Source: Flavobacteriales bacterium UBA6057
GTDB lineage: Bacteria; Bacteroidota; Bacteroidia; Flavobacteriales_G; Salibacteraceae
Assembly (NCBI GenBank): GCA_002428995.1
Contig: DIYJ01000014.1
Span: 445,247-509,246, forward strand
Direction: 5' to 3'
Length of the DNA stretch: 64,000 bases
Part shown: piece after piece, positions 55,709 through 64,000 of the stretch
How the letters are laid out: each line of letters begins with the position of its first letter
Numbering within the stretch: the first letter of the stretch is position 1
Translations under genes and position numbers: made by a program
The notes under the pieces: model-generated
Databases searched by the model: none
Seen by the model: only the letters and a program-made list of their open reading frames with translations
What the model was told of the DNA's origin: nothing

Positions 55709-58700
55709 ATGAATCGAAACAGATACCTTTTTCCCATGATGGTCAGCTGTCTGCTGACCTTCCTTGCGCTGGCTGCCAGTGCACAATCGCTCAACAATCC
55801 GCTGCGACCGGTCAACAACCAGCTGCGGGGCCTTTTTTCTCCACTGTCCAAACCTTCACCGGTTCTGGGATACCTCTATGACATGAGCGGTCACGTAACC
55901 GATGAGAAATTCTGGACTCATTACTCCAAAGACACCAGCTCCTCTGACAACTGGTACATGATGTATTGGGAACACTACTACATGGCCTACGATACCAGTT
56001 CTCTAGAGAGAGATACTTCCATCTATGAGAAGGAGCTGGACTATGGCCGTGATACCATTTCCATCGGTGTGCTTGATAAGTCTTTCTACAAGCTGAAACC
56101 AGATGCGCTGACCTCACCGGACTACTTCATTTTTGATGTCGACAATGATATCTTGTATGATATTCCCGGAAGGCCGGAAGAACCCTATTTCTGGGAGAAT
56201 GTCTTCGCGGCAGCACCCTTGTTTGATCGAAGTCGCTTCGGGGAAATCACATGGGCGATCGATCCGGATAAATTCTTCGTTGACCTCCTCAATGATCATT
56301 ACTACAACCCAAACAATTACCGCTTCGAAGTTGATTTTGGTGATGGTGCGGGCTTCGTACTCTTTGATCCTAATGTTCTGACGTATCATACGATCGACTA
56401 TTCTGCCATCGCCAATTCTGGAGATGACATCTTCATCGATGTTCGCATCACCCAGGACGGCATGGAGGTGAAGTATTCGCGGTCGAGGTTCCGATTGGGA
56501 GACATGGATTTGGTCATCCACGTACCTGATGAAACCATTCAGTTCTCAGGGCTGAACATTGCAGTTTACAGAGCGTGCAACAGCACACCGCAGGATGAAA
56601 AGGCAGTAATCTACCTCGAGGGGATCGATATCCTTGACTTTGAAACGTCCTTTAATCGTACAGCTGATCAGGTCTACTCTGAGATGATCGATTATCCTTA
56701 CATCAGTCAGTTGCGCAATTACGGGTATGATTTTTACGTGGTAGACTGGGCCAACAGCCGCATAGACATGACCATCAACGCCATGAATGTGGTCATGCTT
56801 TTAGACTCACTGAAAGGCGCCATTGACAACGATCATGAATTCATCATCATGGGTGAAAGTATGGGCGGAGTGATTGCCCGATATGCGCTCACCTTCATGG
56901 AGTCTCCAAGCTACTTGAACCCCGTGAATTTTCCCAACGCCAACGAGCGGGAGCGGATGCACAATTGCCGGCAAATGTTCACCATCGATTCTCCGCATCA
57001 GGGGGCGAGTATTCCATTGTCCATGCAACACTTATACGATGTGATCGCCACTTCAGCGGGCTCCATTTTTGGTACTCCAATGCTCGGTCGAAAAGTGATG
57101 AGTCATTACAATATGTTCCTCGATTCGAAAGCAGCCAAGCAGCTTCTGATCTATCACGTGGACACCAAAAGCGGATGGGGACAGTACAAGAATTACTCGG
57201 AGCATCAGGACCGAACCGACTTCATGAACGACCTGCAAAACCTGGGAGATTATCCTTCGCATTGCAAGAAGATTGCCCTGTCTAACGGAGCACTCAACGG
57301 AACAAAGCAGTGCAGGTTCTACACTGAAGTGGAGCGCGTGGCCAACGATTTCATTTTCGACTTTGACATGGACCTCTACGCCACCATTCTATGGTTTGTG
57401 AAGGTTCCGATTCTGGGCGCTGATCTGGAGCTTCTGACCAACCCTGACGGTCAGGGAAAGGTGTTTCAAATGAACGCAGGAGTGTGGGATATCCAGATCA
57501 AGTTTCACTGGTTTGGAGCCAATCTCATCACCGGTTACAACTCTCTCTACAACAAAACCGAGTATGCGGAGGTGGAGCCCTACTGTGTGAATGCGGGTGG
57601 ATACTTCGGCAGTCGTGCGCTCGATCCCTTGATCGGAAACTCGCCTAACACCAACGAGATCTGGCGCTTGTCCACCAATTGGGGACTGACCCTGGCTCGC
57701 ATCACAGAGGGCACGGATGTTACAGGATGTTGGAACACCAAAGCGCAGGTTGGCCTCGATGCTGTTGCATCGATCAACTTTGACCTGTCCATCTGCAGCG
57801 ATGGCCTCCACTTTGGATTCATTCCGGTGCAAAGTGCGCTCGATTATGGCACGCTGGGCACTGTAGACCTTGATCATGACTTCGAAGACGACCTCATCAA
57901 CAGCCCGGGGCTGGTCCAGGCTATGACGCCCTTTGACCTGATTGTCGCTCAGGGCAAGGACGATGAGTTTCCACCGTTGAGCCTTGACCCAGCGAAACTG
58001 AATCGCAGTCACCTCTATGTCAAGTACCAAGGCAAATCAAGCTACCTTGAGAATGAGTTCCCCATGTTTGAGTGCAATCCCGGTACGGGGATTCATGGAA
58101 ACTGGATCAATCGCGAGATTGGGGACGACATCTTGTTTCTCGACAACCTGGATTGTGCGCGGAGCAGCACCTTCGAAGCGCGTTTTCAGCTGTATGTGAA
58201 TACGTTCAACAATCCATGGTACACCTATGCCAACGGAAACGTGGGTTCACATCCCGGCTTTTTCTCCAAGGCCAATCACTTTGAGATCCGAGACAATGAG
58301 AATGCCGAGTTCCGCTACGACTTCCCCATGTTCACCCAAACGGGTGGAACCACCTTTGCCTTCAATCCATCGCCCAATCAGGGAGTGACGCCCTTCCAGG
58401 GAACATGGAACGTAGCGCAAAGCGGGCAGATGGCTTGTTCACCCTGCGTTGATTTCTCCAAAACTGCACCCTATGCAGAGCCGTTGCTCATGGAGAATGA
58501 GCTCCTCGAACCCTTTGCGGAAGTTTATCCAAACCCACTCGCGAATGCGGAGTTGAATGTTCGCTATCAGTTCACCGCTGGTGAACCTGTTTCTGTGATG
58601 GTGACCAACCTCTCCGGTCAAGTGGTGTATACGCATACACTACCGCCCTCTGATGAATCGGCTTCTACGGCCATGCTGCCACTGCATCAAGCGAGCTTGA

Positions 58701-58771
58701 GCAGCGGAGTATACATCGTACGCTTTTCAAGCGGAAGTGAAACTATAAGCGCCCGGCTGATGGTTCAGTAG
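55709..58771 (+). CDS. T9SS-secreted lipase/esterase-like protein
   Basis: 1020 residues with a signal peptide (FPMMVSCLLTFLALAASAQ). After an N-terminal beta region (about 30-290), an alpha/beta-hydrolase-like core holds the nucleophile elbow GESMGGVIARYAL (about residue 390) preceded by YDFYVVDWANSRIDM and YLEGID, as in PGAP1/lipase-like esterases. A possible later Asp/His lie in FTIDSPHQGA-type context; the complete triad is not certain. A type-A sorting domain closes the protein (VYPNPLANAELNV ... GVYIVRFSSGSE). It should be an exported lipid or ester hydrolase. A bidirectional terminator follows. Confidence 0.8.
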   Translation: MNRNRYLFPMMVSCLLTFLALAASAQSLNNPLRPVNNQLRGLFSPLSKPSPVLGYLYDMSGHVTDEKFWTHYSKDTSSSDNWYMMYWEHYYMAYDTSSLERDTSIYEKELDYGRDTISIGVLDKSFYKLKPDALTSPDYFIFDVDNDILYDIPGRPEEPYFWENVFAAAPLFDRSRFGEITWAIDPDKFFVDLLNDHYYNPNNYRFEVDFGDGAGFVLFDPNVLTYHTIDYSAIANSGDDIFIDVRITQDGMEVKYSRSRFRLGDMDLVIHVPDETIQFSGLNIAVYRACNSTPQDEKAVIYLEGIDILDFETSFNRTADQVYSEMIDYPYISQLRNYGYDFYVVDWANSRIDMTINAMNVVMLLDSLKGAIDNDHEFIIMGESMGGVIARYALTFMESPSYLNPVNFPNANERERMHNCRQMFTIDSPHQGASIPLSMQHLYDVIATSAGSIFGTPMLGRKVMSHYNMFLDSKAAKQLLIYHVDTKSGWGQYKNYSEHQDRTDFMNDLQNLGDYPSHCKKIALSNGALNGTKQCRFYTEVERVANDFIFDFDMDLYATILWFVKVPILGADLELLTNPDGQGKVFQMNAGVWDIQIKFHWFGANLITGYNSLYNKTEYAEVEPYCVNAGGYFGSRALDPLIGNSPNTNEIWRLSTNWGLTLARITEGTDVTGCWNTKAQVGLDAVASINFDLSICSDGLHFGFIPVQSALDYGTLGTVDLDHDFEDDLINSPGLVQAMTPFDLIVAQGKDDEFPPLSLDPAKLNRSHLYVKYQGKSSYLENEFPMFECNPGTGIHGNWINREIGDDILFLDNLDCARSSTFEARFQLYVNTFNNPWYTYANGNVGSHPGFFSKANHFEIRDNENAEFRYDFPMFTQTGGTTFAFNPSPNQGVTPFQGTWNVAQSGQMACSPCVDFSKTAPYAEPLLMENELLEPFAEVYPNPLANAELNVRYQFTAGEPVSVMVTNLSGQVVYTHTLPPSDESASTAMLPLHQASLSSGVYIVRFSSGSETISARLMVQ

Positions 58772-58793
58772 GCCACCTATCGCATGGAAACAT

Positions 58794-58830
58794 AAAAGAG
58801 CGCTATCCATTGATTGGATGGCGCTCTTTT
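58794..58830. terminator. Bidirectional terminator
   Basis: Stem GAGCGCTATCCA / TGGATGGCGCTC (one mismatch), with AAAA before and TTTT after, between convergent genes. Confidence 0.88.
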
Positions 58831-58853
58831 CGTTCAAAACAGGAGAGGGTAGT

Positions 58854-61184
58854 TTATTCTTTTACGAACCGGTAGGAGCTTACTTCCGCTCCGTGAGTAA
58901 CCTTGAGGAAGTAAAGGCCAGCCGGAAGATCATCGATGTTGATCTGTTCCTGTGCATTGGTTTGCAGACTGTTTTCAGATCGTACGAGTTCTCCTTTTGA
59001 ATTGAAGAGAGAGATGTCGAAGGTCTCTTCGCTCGTAGCTCTATCGTTGCTCAGCACGATGTTGAGGATGTCCTTGGCGGGGTTCGGGAATACTTGGAGG
59101 TGGTTCACCGGATGCAAAGCTTCTTCGCCTTTCTTCTTGCTGCCTTCGCGTTCGCCTTCTCTGGATTCTTCCCGGCCAAACTCCGGAGCGCGCCTTGGCA
59201 TGGTGAAATGAAGAATGTTGCTACCTCCATGCCTTCCATCTTCGTAGTAGAGGTTGATGGCATAGGCCATGGGTGTAGGCTGAGCGGGGAAGGTTTGTCC
59301 GGTAGCATTGAATCGCACACCGAGCACTTCACTGGTGCCCGCTGGCAGTCGAACATCTTCCAGGCAGCCGCTGGTTCCGTTGGTCAGTGCAAACGCTGTT
59401 GGCTGAGGATTGATCATGCTGGCCATGTTTCCTCCCGAGGCCACCCAAAGATTATGCAGTCCTTCCGTCACTCCAACTTCGATGCGTCCGTAGTTGAGAA
59501 AGTGATCATTCACCGCATCGGGCAGTTTCTCGATGCACAGGTCCACGATCTGATCCTGACCGGAGGTGTTGTCTACCTGAACGGTTCCATAGCCATAGTT
59601 CCAGCCTCCGGTACCTGGGTTTACGAGGAAGGCTGGATCGTCATACAGCAGCGTGTTGCGTGTGACCACGTTGTTGTTTCTGCGGACGAAGAGATTGATG
59701 TTCAAGTCTATCGCCATGTACGCGGATGTTCCATTGTTCGGTTCCCATGTAAGAGGATCCGATGGCCAGTTAGGGTCTCCTATTCTCGCCAGGAGACAGA
59801 TGATGGGGCGCTGCAATGAGCTACTCATCTGGCCATTGTTGGCGCTAAAGTGGGCCGGATTTGGGGGGAACCAGATTTTGCCATCGTTGAAGGGCATAAC
59901 CCATGTTTGTCCGGGTTGGATTTGGGGTATTGATGCGGCTACAGACGATAGGTTATACGGGTCGTTTATAGTGGGGTTAATCATGGTGATCTCTGAACCA
60001 GCGATGACTGGATTCCCCGTAAGTGCGCTTGTTATCAGGTTTGCTGTAGGTCCTGTGGTCCGAGCCATCCAATGGTTCTCCCATAGCTCTCCAGCTCTCG
60101 CCCGAGTCCAAAACATTCTTAGAAAGTAGTTTTCGCTCGTCTCGCAGCCAATGTTTGTGATCTGGACCAATGCCTTGTTGGTGTTTCCTGGTATGGTCAC
60201 GTGATCAGGCGTTTCATGTACTGTTGAGTTTGGATCAACAGAATTGGAGCGCTTGTTCCAAATGTCCTGACTCATGAATAGGTCTTCATCTGACCCAAAT
60301 GAAGGTTCAAATCCTTTGTCATCATCGGAATCGCGCATGATCAGATCCCAAGTTCCTGGGGCGAGTTGAACGGTTTTGAATTTAGCTTTCCATTCACCGA
60401 GAAAGGTGTTTATAAGTCCAATGGAGTAAGTCTTGTTGGCCTCCATTTCAACTGTGACTCCGTTTCCTGTGAATTCGCGAATATCCAGCCCGGTGCCTAC
60501 TACCGCATTCACTTCCTGAGGTGTTAGTGCCCGATGTGCATCAGGTCCAATGGCTGCATGGGTGTATTGACCTACCTCTTTAACGGATAAGTAGTAGCTG
60601 TCTCCGCAGTTATCGGACTGTAACATGATGTTTGGTACGCACCCATCTAACAATCGGATGCTATGGTCATCTTCTCCATTAATTCTGAAATCAGGAGGCG
60701 TTCCTCTTTGAATAAATATGGGGTTGAAGCAAGGCCAGGTTGCCATCCAGATAGAGCTTTGAATAATACGTGCCTCTATTTCGTAGCGTCCGTCAGCGGG
60801 AATATTGACAGTCTGGCTTTGAGGATTTACATCTTGATCTGGTAGCACTGAAATCGTAGCGGAGTTAGGAGAAAATGTAACCGAAAAGTTCAGTGAGGTT
60901 ATCATCGGCCCCAGAGAAGCTACGTTCATCACAAAGTCATTAGACAATTGATTTCCATTCCCATCGGTGCGCACCCATCGGATTTGCATACTTTGAGTGG
61001 GAAATAATGTGCCTGAGAACTCGTATTGAGCCGTTTCAGTTTGATTTAGGCTACAAAAAGTAGGAAGCGCGTCTGTTGACCACTGGCCGGTTCCCAGCCC
61101 TTGAGCCAGGCCGCTCGCGGACCATAAAAATGCGGCCAAAACCATCGACAGATGGATGACCGATTGTCTTCTTCTTTTCTTCAT
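58854..61184 (-). CDS. T9SS-secreted protein of unknown function
   Basis: 776 residues with a signal peptide (VIHLSMVLAAFLWSASGLAQ). The mature part is beta-rich with immunoglobulin-like sections (MQIRWVRTDGNGNQL, VEMEANKTYSIGLI, QDQIVDLCIEKLP) and no enzyme motif. A short highly charged linker (REESREGEREGSKKKGEE) separates it from the type-A sorting domain (VFPNPAKDILNIV ... GLYFLKVTHGAE ... YRFVKE). Such linkers are also seen in other T9SS proteins, including the one at 19419 (GGRERERGESNN). It is monocistronic. The 61185-61396 gap upstream shows nothing recognisable apart from promoter space. Confidence 0.83.
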   Translation of the reverse strand: MKKRRRQSVIHLSMVLAAFLWSASGLAQGLGTGQWSTDALPTFCSLNQTETAQYEFSGTLFPTQSMQIRWVRTDGNGNQLSNDFVMNVASLGPMITSLNFSVTFSPNSATISVLPDQDVNPQSQTVNIPADGRYEIEARIIQSSIWMATWPCFNPIFIQRGTPPDFRINGEDDHSIRLLDGCVPNIMLQSDNCGDSYYLSVKEVGQYTHAAIGPDAHRALTPQEVNAVVGTGLDIREFTGNGVTVEMEANKTYSIGLINTFLGEWKAKFKTVQLAPGTWDLIMRDSDDDKGFEPSFGSDEDLFMSQDIWNKRSNSVDPNSTVHETPDHVTIPGNTNKALVQITNIGCETSENYFLRMFWTRARAGELWENHWMARTTGPTANLITSALTGNPVIAGSEITMINPTINDPYNLSSVAASIPQIQPGQTWVMPFNDGKIWFPPNPAHFSANNGQMSSSLQRPIICLLARIGDPNWPSDPLTWEPNNGTSAYMAIDLNINLFVRRNNNVVTRNTLLYDDPAFLVNPGTGGWNYGYGTVQVDNTSGQDQIVDLCIEKLPDAVNDHFLNYGRIEVGVTEGLHNLWVASGGNMASMINPQPTAFALTNGTSGCLEDVRLPAGTSEVLGVRFNATGQTFPAQPTPMAYAINLYYEDGRHGGSNILHFTMPRRAPEFGREESREGEREGSKKKGEEALHPVNHLQVFPNPAKDILNIVLSNDRATSEETFDISLFNSKGELVRSENSLQTNAQEQINIDDLPAGLYFLKVTHGAEVSSYRFVKE

Positions 61185-61396
61185 GACTTGATGTTTATTG
61201 GTTTAATAATCGCTTCATCCTCGATGAACTCAATGATCATGGAGGAGAGCTTGATTCAAACCTAGCGGGCAGAACTTACCATTCAGAACAGATGCATACT
61301 TTATCTATAGCTGCATCATGTTTTATCTATGTAGTCCTGTATTCCCTTACGGTAGAGGCAGGGTTTACCCGCGAAAGTCAAGTCTGAGAGAGAAGC

Positions 61397-61867
61397 CTAG
61401 CAACATCCCGAACCGGGAGCGCAGGCAGGAGAGTCCTTCACCGTGAGAGAGGATAAACTTACCTTCTTTTTCTCAGGAATGCCGCAACCATCTTTGGCGA
61501 GGCAATCGGTAAATGTGGGTTGAAGCAGAAATTCTCTTCCGTTGAAGCCAAGCCCATACTTCCCGATCGTATCACCCTGGTATTCCACCTCAATGTCGTG
61601 ATCCTCCAAACCGAGCTTGGTTTCCGAGAGCGCGATGATCTTCTGCAGCTTTTGGGCACCCAATCGATGATCGTGATCATCGGCCGTGTAGAGCTGAAAA
61701 CTGATCACTGATTCTGAGCGCATGGTACCGCCACAATCGATGAACTTTTTGGTAATCTGCCCGATTTCAGTCACGTGAAAGTGCGGAGGAACGGGCGTTC
61801 CGTCCGGAAGCAGGAAGCGAACCTCTGTGAGGTTGGCCAACTCGTCTTTGATATTGGATAGTTTCAT
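61397..61867 (-). CDS. DUF6428-like protein with Cys-rich tail
   Basis: 156 residues. The sequence (VRFLLPDGTPVPPHFHVTEIG, CGGTMRSESVISFQLYTADDHDHRL) matches what I know as the DUF6428 family, small proteins often found near arsenic-resistance genes in this phylum. The C-terminus is Cys-rich (ACAPGSGCC), and DDHDH and HFH give further possible metal or metalloid ligands. No ars gene is adjacent; the neighbour is a divergent membrane-protein gene whose start is only 24 bp away. A metalloid-binding role is inference from the family and residues. Confidence 0.7.
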   Translation of the reverse strand: MKLSNIKDELANLTEVRFLLPDGTPVPPHFHVTEIGQITKKFIDCGGTMRSESVISFQLYTADDHDHRLGAQKLQKIIALSETKLGLEDHDIEVEYQGDTIGKYGLGFNGREFLLQPTFTDCLAKDGCGIPEKKKVSLSSLTVKDSPACAPGSGCC

Positions 61868-61891
61868 AGCTACATTGCAATATTACGATGA

Positions 61892-62500
61892 ATGATGTTC
61901 ATGTGCACTTTTATTCTGCATCATTGTACAGATTTGATCACCTTCAAGAAAATCGCCTTTCCGTTGATTGCTTTGTTCCTGGCCTACCGGGCGGTGGAGT
62001 TGATGAGTGTGTTGCTCGCATGGGATGAAGCGGGCTATGGTTCGATCATGAACACCATCCTTGCGGCATTTATGACCATGCTGGTGACCGGAGTTTTTGC
62101 GTTTGTGGGTTTTGCCTATCCTACCCATCGCTTGTTGCCAGGTTCTTACTACAGAATTCACCATGCAGGTGCGTTGAAGCAGCTCTATCGAGGCCTCGGA
62201 GTGGAGTACTTCAAAGTCTTGCTGCTCCTCATGTTTTGGGGACGAAAGAAGTACCGCAAGCGCTATTTCAATGGCACGCGTGAAGGTCTTGAGAACTTCA
62301 TTTTTCAGACGAAGCAATCAGAGTTTGGGCACCTTGGTGCTTTCATAGCCCTGCTGATCATTGCGATCATCCTGGCCGTGGATGGAAACAGCATGGCAGC
62401 ACTGGTCATTTCCATCATCAACGTGATCGGTAACTTTTATCCCATCGTTCTTCAGCGGTTTCACAGGATCAGGATTGCCCCGATCGTAGAATCAACGTGA
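61892..62500 (+). CDS. CrtO-like membrane acyltransferase-family protein
   Basis: 202 residues with about four hydrophobic helices. The half after residue 90 carries a pattern like CrtO (glycosyl-diaponeurosporenoate acyltransferase) relatives: YRxLGVEYFK, FIFQTKQSEFGH, and NFYPIVLQRFHRIRI. No carotenoid genes are near, so the actual acceptor is unknown. Several Met codons near 61892 leave the start unsure; it is divergent from the DUF6428-like gene with very little promoter room. The assignment rests on motif resemblance only. Confidence 0.6.
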   Translation: MMFMCTFILHHCTDLITFKKIAFPLIALFLAYRAVELMSVLLAWDEAGYGSIMNTILAAFMTMLVTGVFAFVGFAYPTHRLLPGSYYRIHHAGALKQLYRGLGVEYFKVLLLLMFWGRKKYRKRYFNGTREGLENFIFQTKQSEFGHLGAFIALLIIAIILAVDGNSMAALVISIINVIGNFYPIVLQRFHRIRIAPIVEST

Positions 62501-62538
62501 AGCATTTGTGGCTCCATCCTGTGAGCTTTAGACACAAG

Positions 62539-62572
62539 AAAGGCGACCTAAACCGAGGTTTAAGCCGCCTTC
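62539..62572. terminator. Terminator-like hairpin between convergent genes
   Basis: Outer arms AAGGCG / CGCCTT around an inner TAAACC-GA-GGTTTA hairpin. No long T run follows, so termination strength is uncertain. Confidence 0.5.
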
Positions 62573-62594
62573 ACAAACAGTACAAATCGGGTCA

Positions 62595-63278
62595 CTACGA
62601 CTTTCGTTCCAACGGAATCTGTAGTTGATGAGGTCTGTTTTCCGCCTTGTCGAATGGAGTTCCATCCACGTGCTTGGCGCCCATGAACAGCATCCCGTTC
62701 TTGAAATAGATCAGGTCATAATCTGATACGATCTGGCCTTCTGCGATGTGGAACATGGGAAACGCCTGCTTCAAAATGTCCTTTTTCTTTCCTGTTTCAA
62801 ATGGAGTCATGCTTTCCGGCAGTGCTGAATTGAGCATGGCAGCCGCCTGCTCGTGAAGTGGAGTCACGGCAAACCCTTCATTCAGCACGTAATCGATATT
62901 CCATGCACCCTTGGCGATGGGATGGGCATCACCCCAGTTGAGCGCACCTCTGAACTCAAACTCCATCAAAGGAGCCTGACCATAGTTGTCGGCAAACAAA
63001 GTGATGGTTCCAATGAATCGATCTTCACTCAGAAATTGAAAGTCGCGCCTGAGGTAAGTCGGCTGAATGTTGCCACTTCCGGTGCGGTCTTCGGTCGGTC
63101 TGAGTTCTACTGAAATGCTCGTCCATTCTCCGATGGCATAAGCTTTTACTTCTTCCAGTGTTTGAGGATCTGCTTTCATGGTGTTGGAGGTTTTTGATGT
63201 TTGATTTTGTGCATTGGATGGCTGAGGTGCCGGAATGAGTGCCATGGACAAGAGCATGGCAGAAATGAAGCGCTTCAT
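62595..63278 (-). CDS. Secreted hypothetical protein
   Basis: 227 residues with a signal peptide (MKRFISAMLLSMALIPAPQPSNAQ). The mature protein looks like a single beta-barrel or lipocalin-like domain: IGEWTSISVELRPTED, FLSEDRFIGTITLFADNYG, KGAWNIDYVLNEGF, and a closing LIYFKNGMLFMGA. I cannot name a characterised family. Its start overlaps the stop of the Spy-like gene by 4 bp, so the two are translationally coupled. It is under possible control of the divergent HxlR-type regulator. Confidence 0.75.
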   Translation of the reverse strand: MKRFISAMLLSMALIPAPQPSNAQNQTSKTSNTMKADPQTLEEVKAYAIGEWTSISVELRPTEDRTGSGNIQPTYLRRDFQFLSEDRFIGTITLFADNYGQAPLMEFEFRGALNWGDAHPIAKGAWNIDYVLNEGFAVTPLHEQAAAMLNSALPESMTPFETGKKKDILKQAFPMFHIAEGQIVSDYDLIYFKNGMLFMGAKHVDGTPFDKAENRPHQLQIPLERKS

Positions 63279-63589
63279 AGCCCAAGTTTTTGTGATTGTT
63301 CTTCGGTTAATACCTCTTTGAGTTCTTGCTCCCAGGTGGCAACAGCCGCTTCTATGACGGCTCGTTTGCGGCCCTGCTCGTAAGCTTCCTGATGTCCTTT
63401 GGAGCGTTGAAGGTTGATCTGATGGACTTGCTCTTTTTGCTCAGCGGTGAGTTCCAGCTTGCGAGCCATCTTTTCCGTAATGCGCGCTACTTTTTCTTCT
63501 TCCGAAAGGCGTGAATAGGCAAAGGCCTTAACACCCAGGGCAGAAACCGCAAGGATGGCCCCGCCCAATAAAATCTTCTTTACGATCAT
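63275..63589 (-). CDS. Spy/CpxP-like small envelope protein
   Basis: 104 residues with an N-terminal hydrophobic segment (KILLGGAILAVSALGVKAF) followed by an all-helical charged domain with ARKLELTAEQKEQVHQI and EVLTEEQSQKL, the LTxxQ pattern of Spy/CpxP proteins. These are periplasmic chaperones or stress sensors; the usual second LTxxQ is present in weak form. It is first in a two-gene minus-strand unit and 103 bp from the HxlR gene on the opposite strand. A stress-related role is inferred. Confidence 0.75.
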   Translation of the reverse strand: MIVKKILLGGAILAVSALGVKAFAYSRLSEEEKVARITEKMARKLELTAEQKEQVHQINLQRSKGHQEAYEQGRKRAVIEAAVATWEQELKEVLTEEQSQKLGL

Positions 63590-63604
63590 GATTTGAATCT
63601 TGTG

Positions 63605-63636
63605 TTGTTTTTGATGGGGCGAATTTTCTACGTTTG
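63605..63636 (+). promoter_or_regulatory. Candidate Bacteroidota promoter for the HxlR gene
   Basis: TTG (63605-63607) and TACGTTTG (63629-63636), spaced 21 bp, fit the -33/-7 (TTG, TAnnTTTG) pattern. The predicted transcript start lies about 50 bp before the gene. Confidence 0.45.
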
Positions 63637-63673
63637 TCTATTCATTGCAACTAGTCATGATTATTGTGCATAG

Positions 63674-63689
63674 TCTAAAAAAATAGACC
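63674..63689. promoter_or_regulatory. Inverted repeat at the HxlR gene start, operator candidate
   Basis: GTCTA-AAAAAA-TAGAC, perfect 5-bp arms, ending 2 bp before the TTG start. The position fits autoregulation by the winged-helix protein itself. Confidence 0.45.
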
Positions 63690-63691
63690 AT

Positions 63692-64000
63692 TGAGCCAGG
63701 AGCGAAAAGCAAAAGATTTTAACCCCAACGGATGCCCCGTCACCCATTGTTTGAATAAGATCGGTGGGAAGTGGAAGCCCGTGGTCATTCACCTGATTCG
63801 TAAAGACTGCAACCGATTTTCGATGCTGCAGCGAGCCATTCCAGACATCAGTAAGCAGATGCTCGTCAATCAACTGCGTGAGCTGGAAGCAGATGGAATC
63901 ATCGAGCGCATCGTATATGCTGAAGTGCCACCGAGGGTGGAATACAAGCTTTCAGCGTATGGAAAAACCTTAATCCCCGTCATTGACACCATGCAGGAGT
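63692..64000 (+). CDS. HxlR-family transcriptional regulator (3' truncated)
   Basis: The frame from a TTG at 63692 (no ATG is available; an in-frame stop lies upstream) reads MSQERKAKDFNPNGCPVTHC and continues to the window edge. GCPVTHCLNKIGGKWKPVV, FSMLQRAIPDISKQMLVNQL and VEYKLSAYGKTL are HxlR-family signatures: the N-terminal Cys, the winged-helix recognition helix and the wing. Many HxlR proteins sense thiol stress through that first Cys. The divergent Spy-like/secreted gene pair is a likely target. About ten C-terminal residues are probably missing. Confidence 0.88.

Overview
The window looks like chromosomal DNA of a gliding or surface-associated member of the Bacteroidota, probably a Flavobacteriia-type lineage with near 50 % GC. 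The evidence is eight proteins ending in type IX secretion (T9SS) type-A sorting domains (YPNPxxxxxxI ... GxYxLRF ... K-rich end), a giant adhesin with SprB-type repeats, many TPR histidine kinases with LytTR regulators, weak Shine-Dalgarno signals and a TAnnTTTG-type promoter. No rRNA, tRNA, phage, transposase or CRISPR array was seen. Taxonomy below phylum is inference.

Layout. 1-3.4 kb: the end of a sialidase-like T9SS protein, then a NtrY/NtrC-type two-component pair on the minus strand. This pair diverges from a three-gene MacAB-like efflux operon (3.5-8.0 kb: HlyD adaptor, ABC ATPase, FtsX permease), with a palindromic operator candidate between them. 8.0-10.7 kb: a TPR histidine kinase/LytTR regulator pair, divergent from a giant 18-repeat SprB-like adhesin (10.8-17.7 kb). 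17.8-24 kb: an orphan hypothetical gene bracketed by direct copies of an intergenic palindromic repeat, a 1381-residue beta-helix T9SS protein, and a 0.77 kb non-coding stretch with nested palindromes and two more repeat copies. 24.3-27.1 kb: a compact three-gene cassette (two proteins sharing an unrecognised cysteine-containing domain, plus a PI-PLC-like enzyme). 27.1-34.6 kb: a hybrid TPR histidine kinase, a T9SS protein and a membrane-tethered TPR-LytTR regulator. 34.7-37.5 kb: a beta-propeller T9SS protein.

37.5-43.3 kb is a six-gene minus-strand run (porin, DMT transporter, DoxX protein, lipoprotein amidohydrolase, exported isochorismatase-like hydrolase, pirin). It faces a PAS-sigma54 activator across a region with two inverted repeats and probably forms one regulon. 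45.8-49.5 kb holds an orphan beta-rich protein and, divergently, an operon of an unknown membrane-anchored protein, a multi-pass membrane protein, a NarL-type kinase and its regulator. 49.8-51.4 kb is a histidine-rich, probably metal-handling set of exported proteins. 51.5-61.2 kb carries three more T9SS proteins (one a lipase-like esterase), a helical-repeat protein and a small alpha/beta hydrolase. 61.4-64 kb ends with a DUF6428-like protein, a CrtO-like membrane protein, a secreted protein with a Spy-like partner, and a truncated HxlR regulator.

The overall theme is cell-surface and secreted proteins with dense local regulation. The strongest candidates for something undescribed are the 24.3-27.1 kb cassette with its palindrome-rich upstream region and the intergenic repeat family whose hairpin stems covary.
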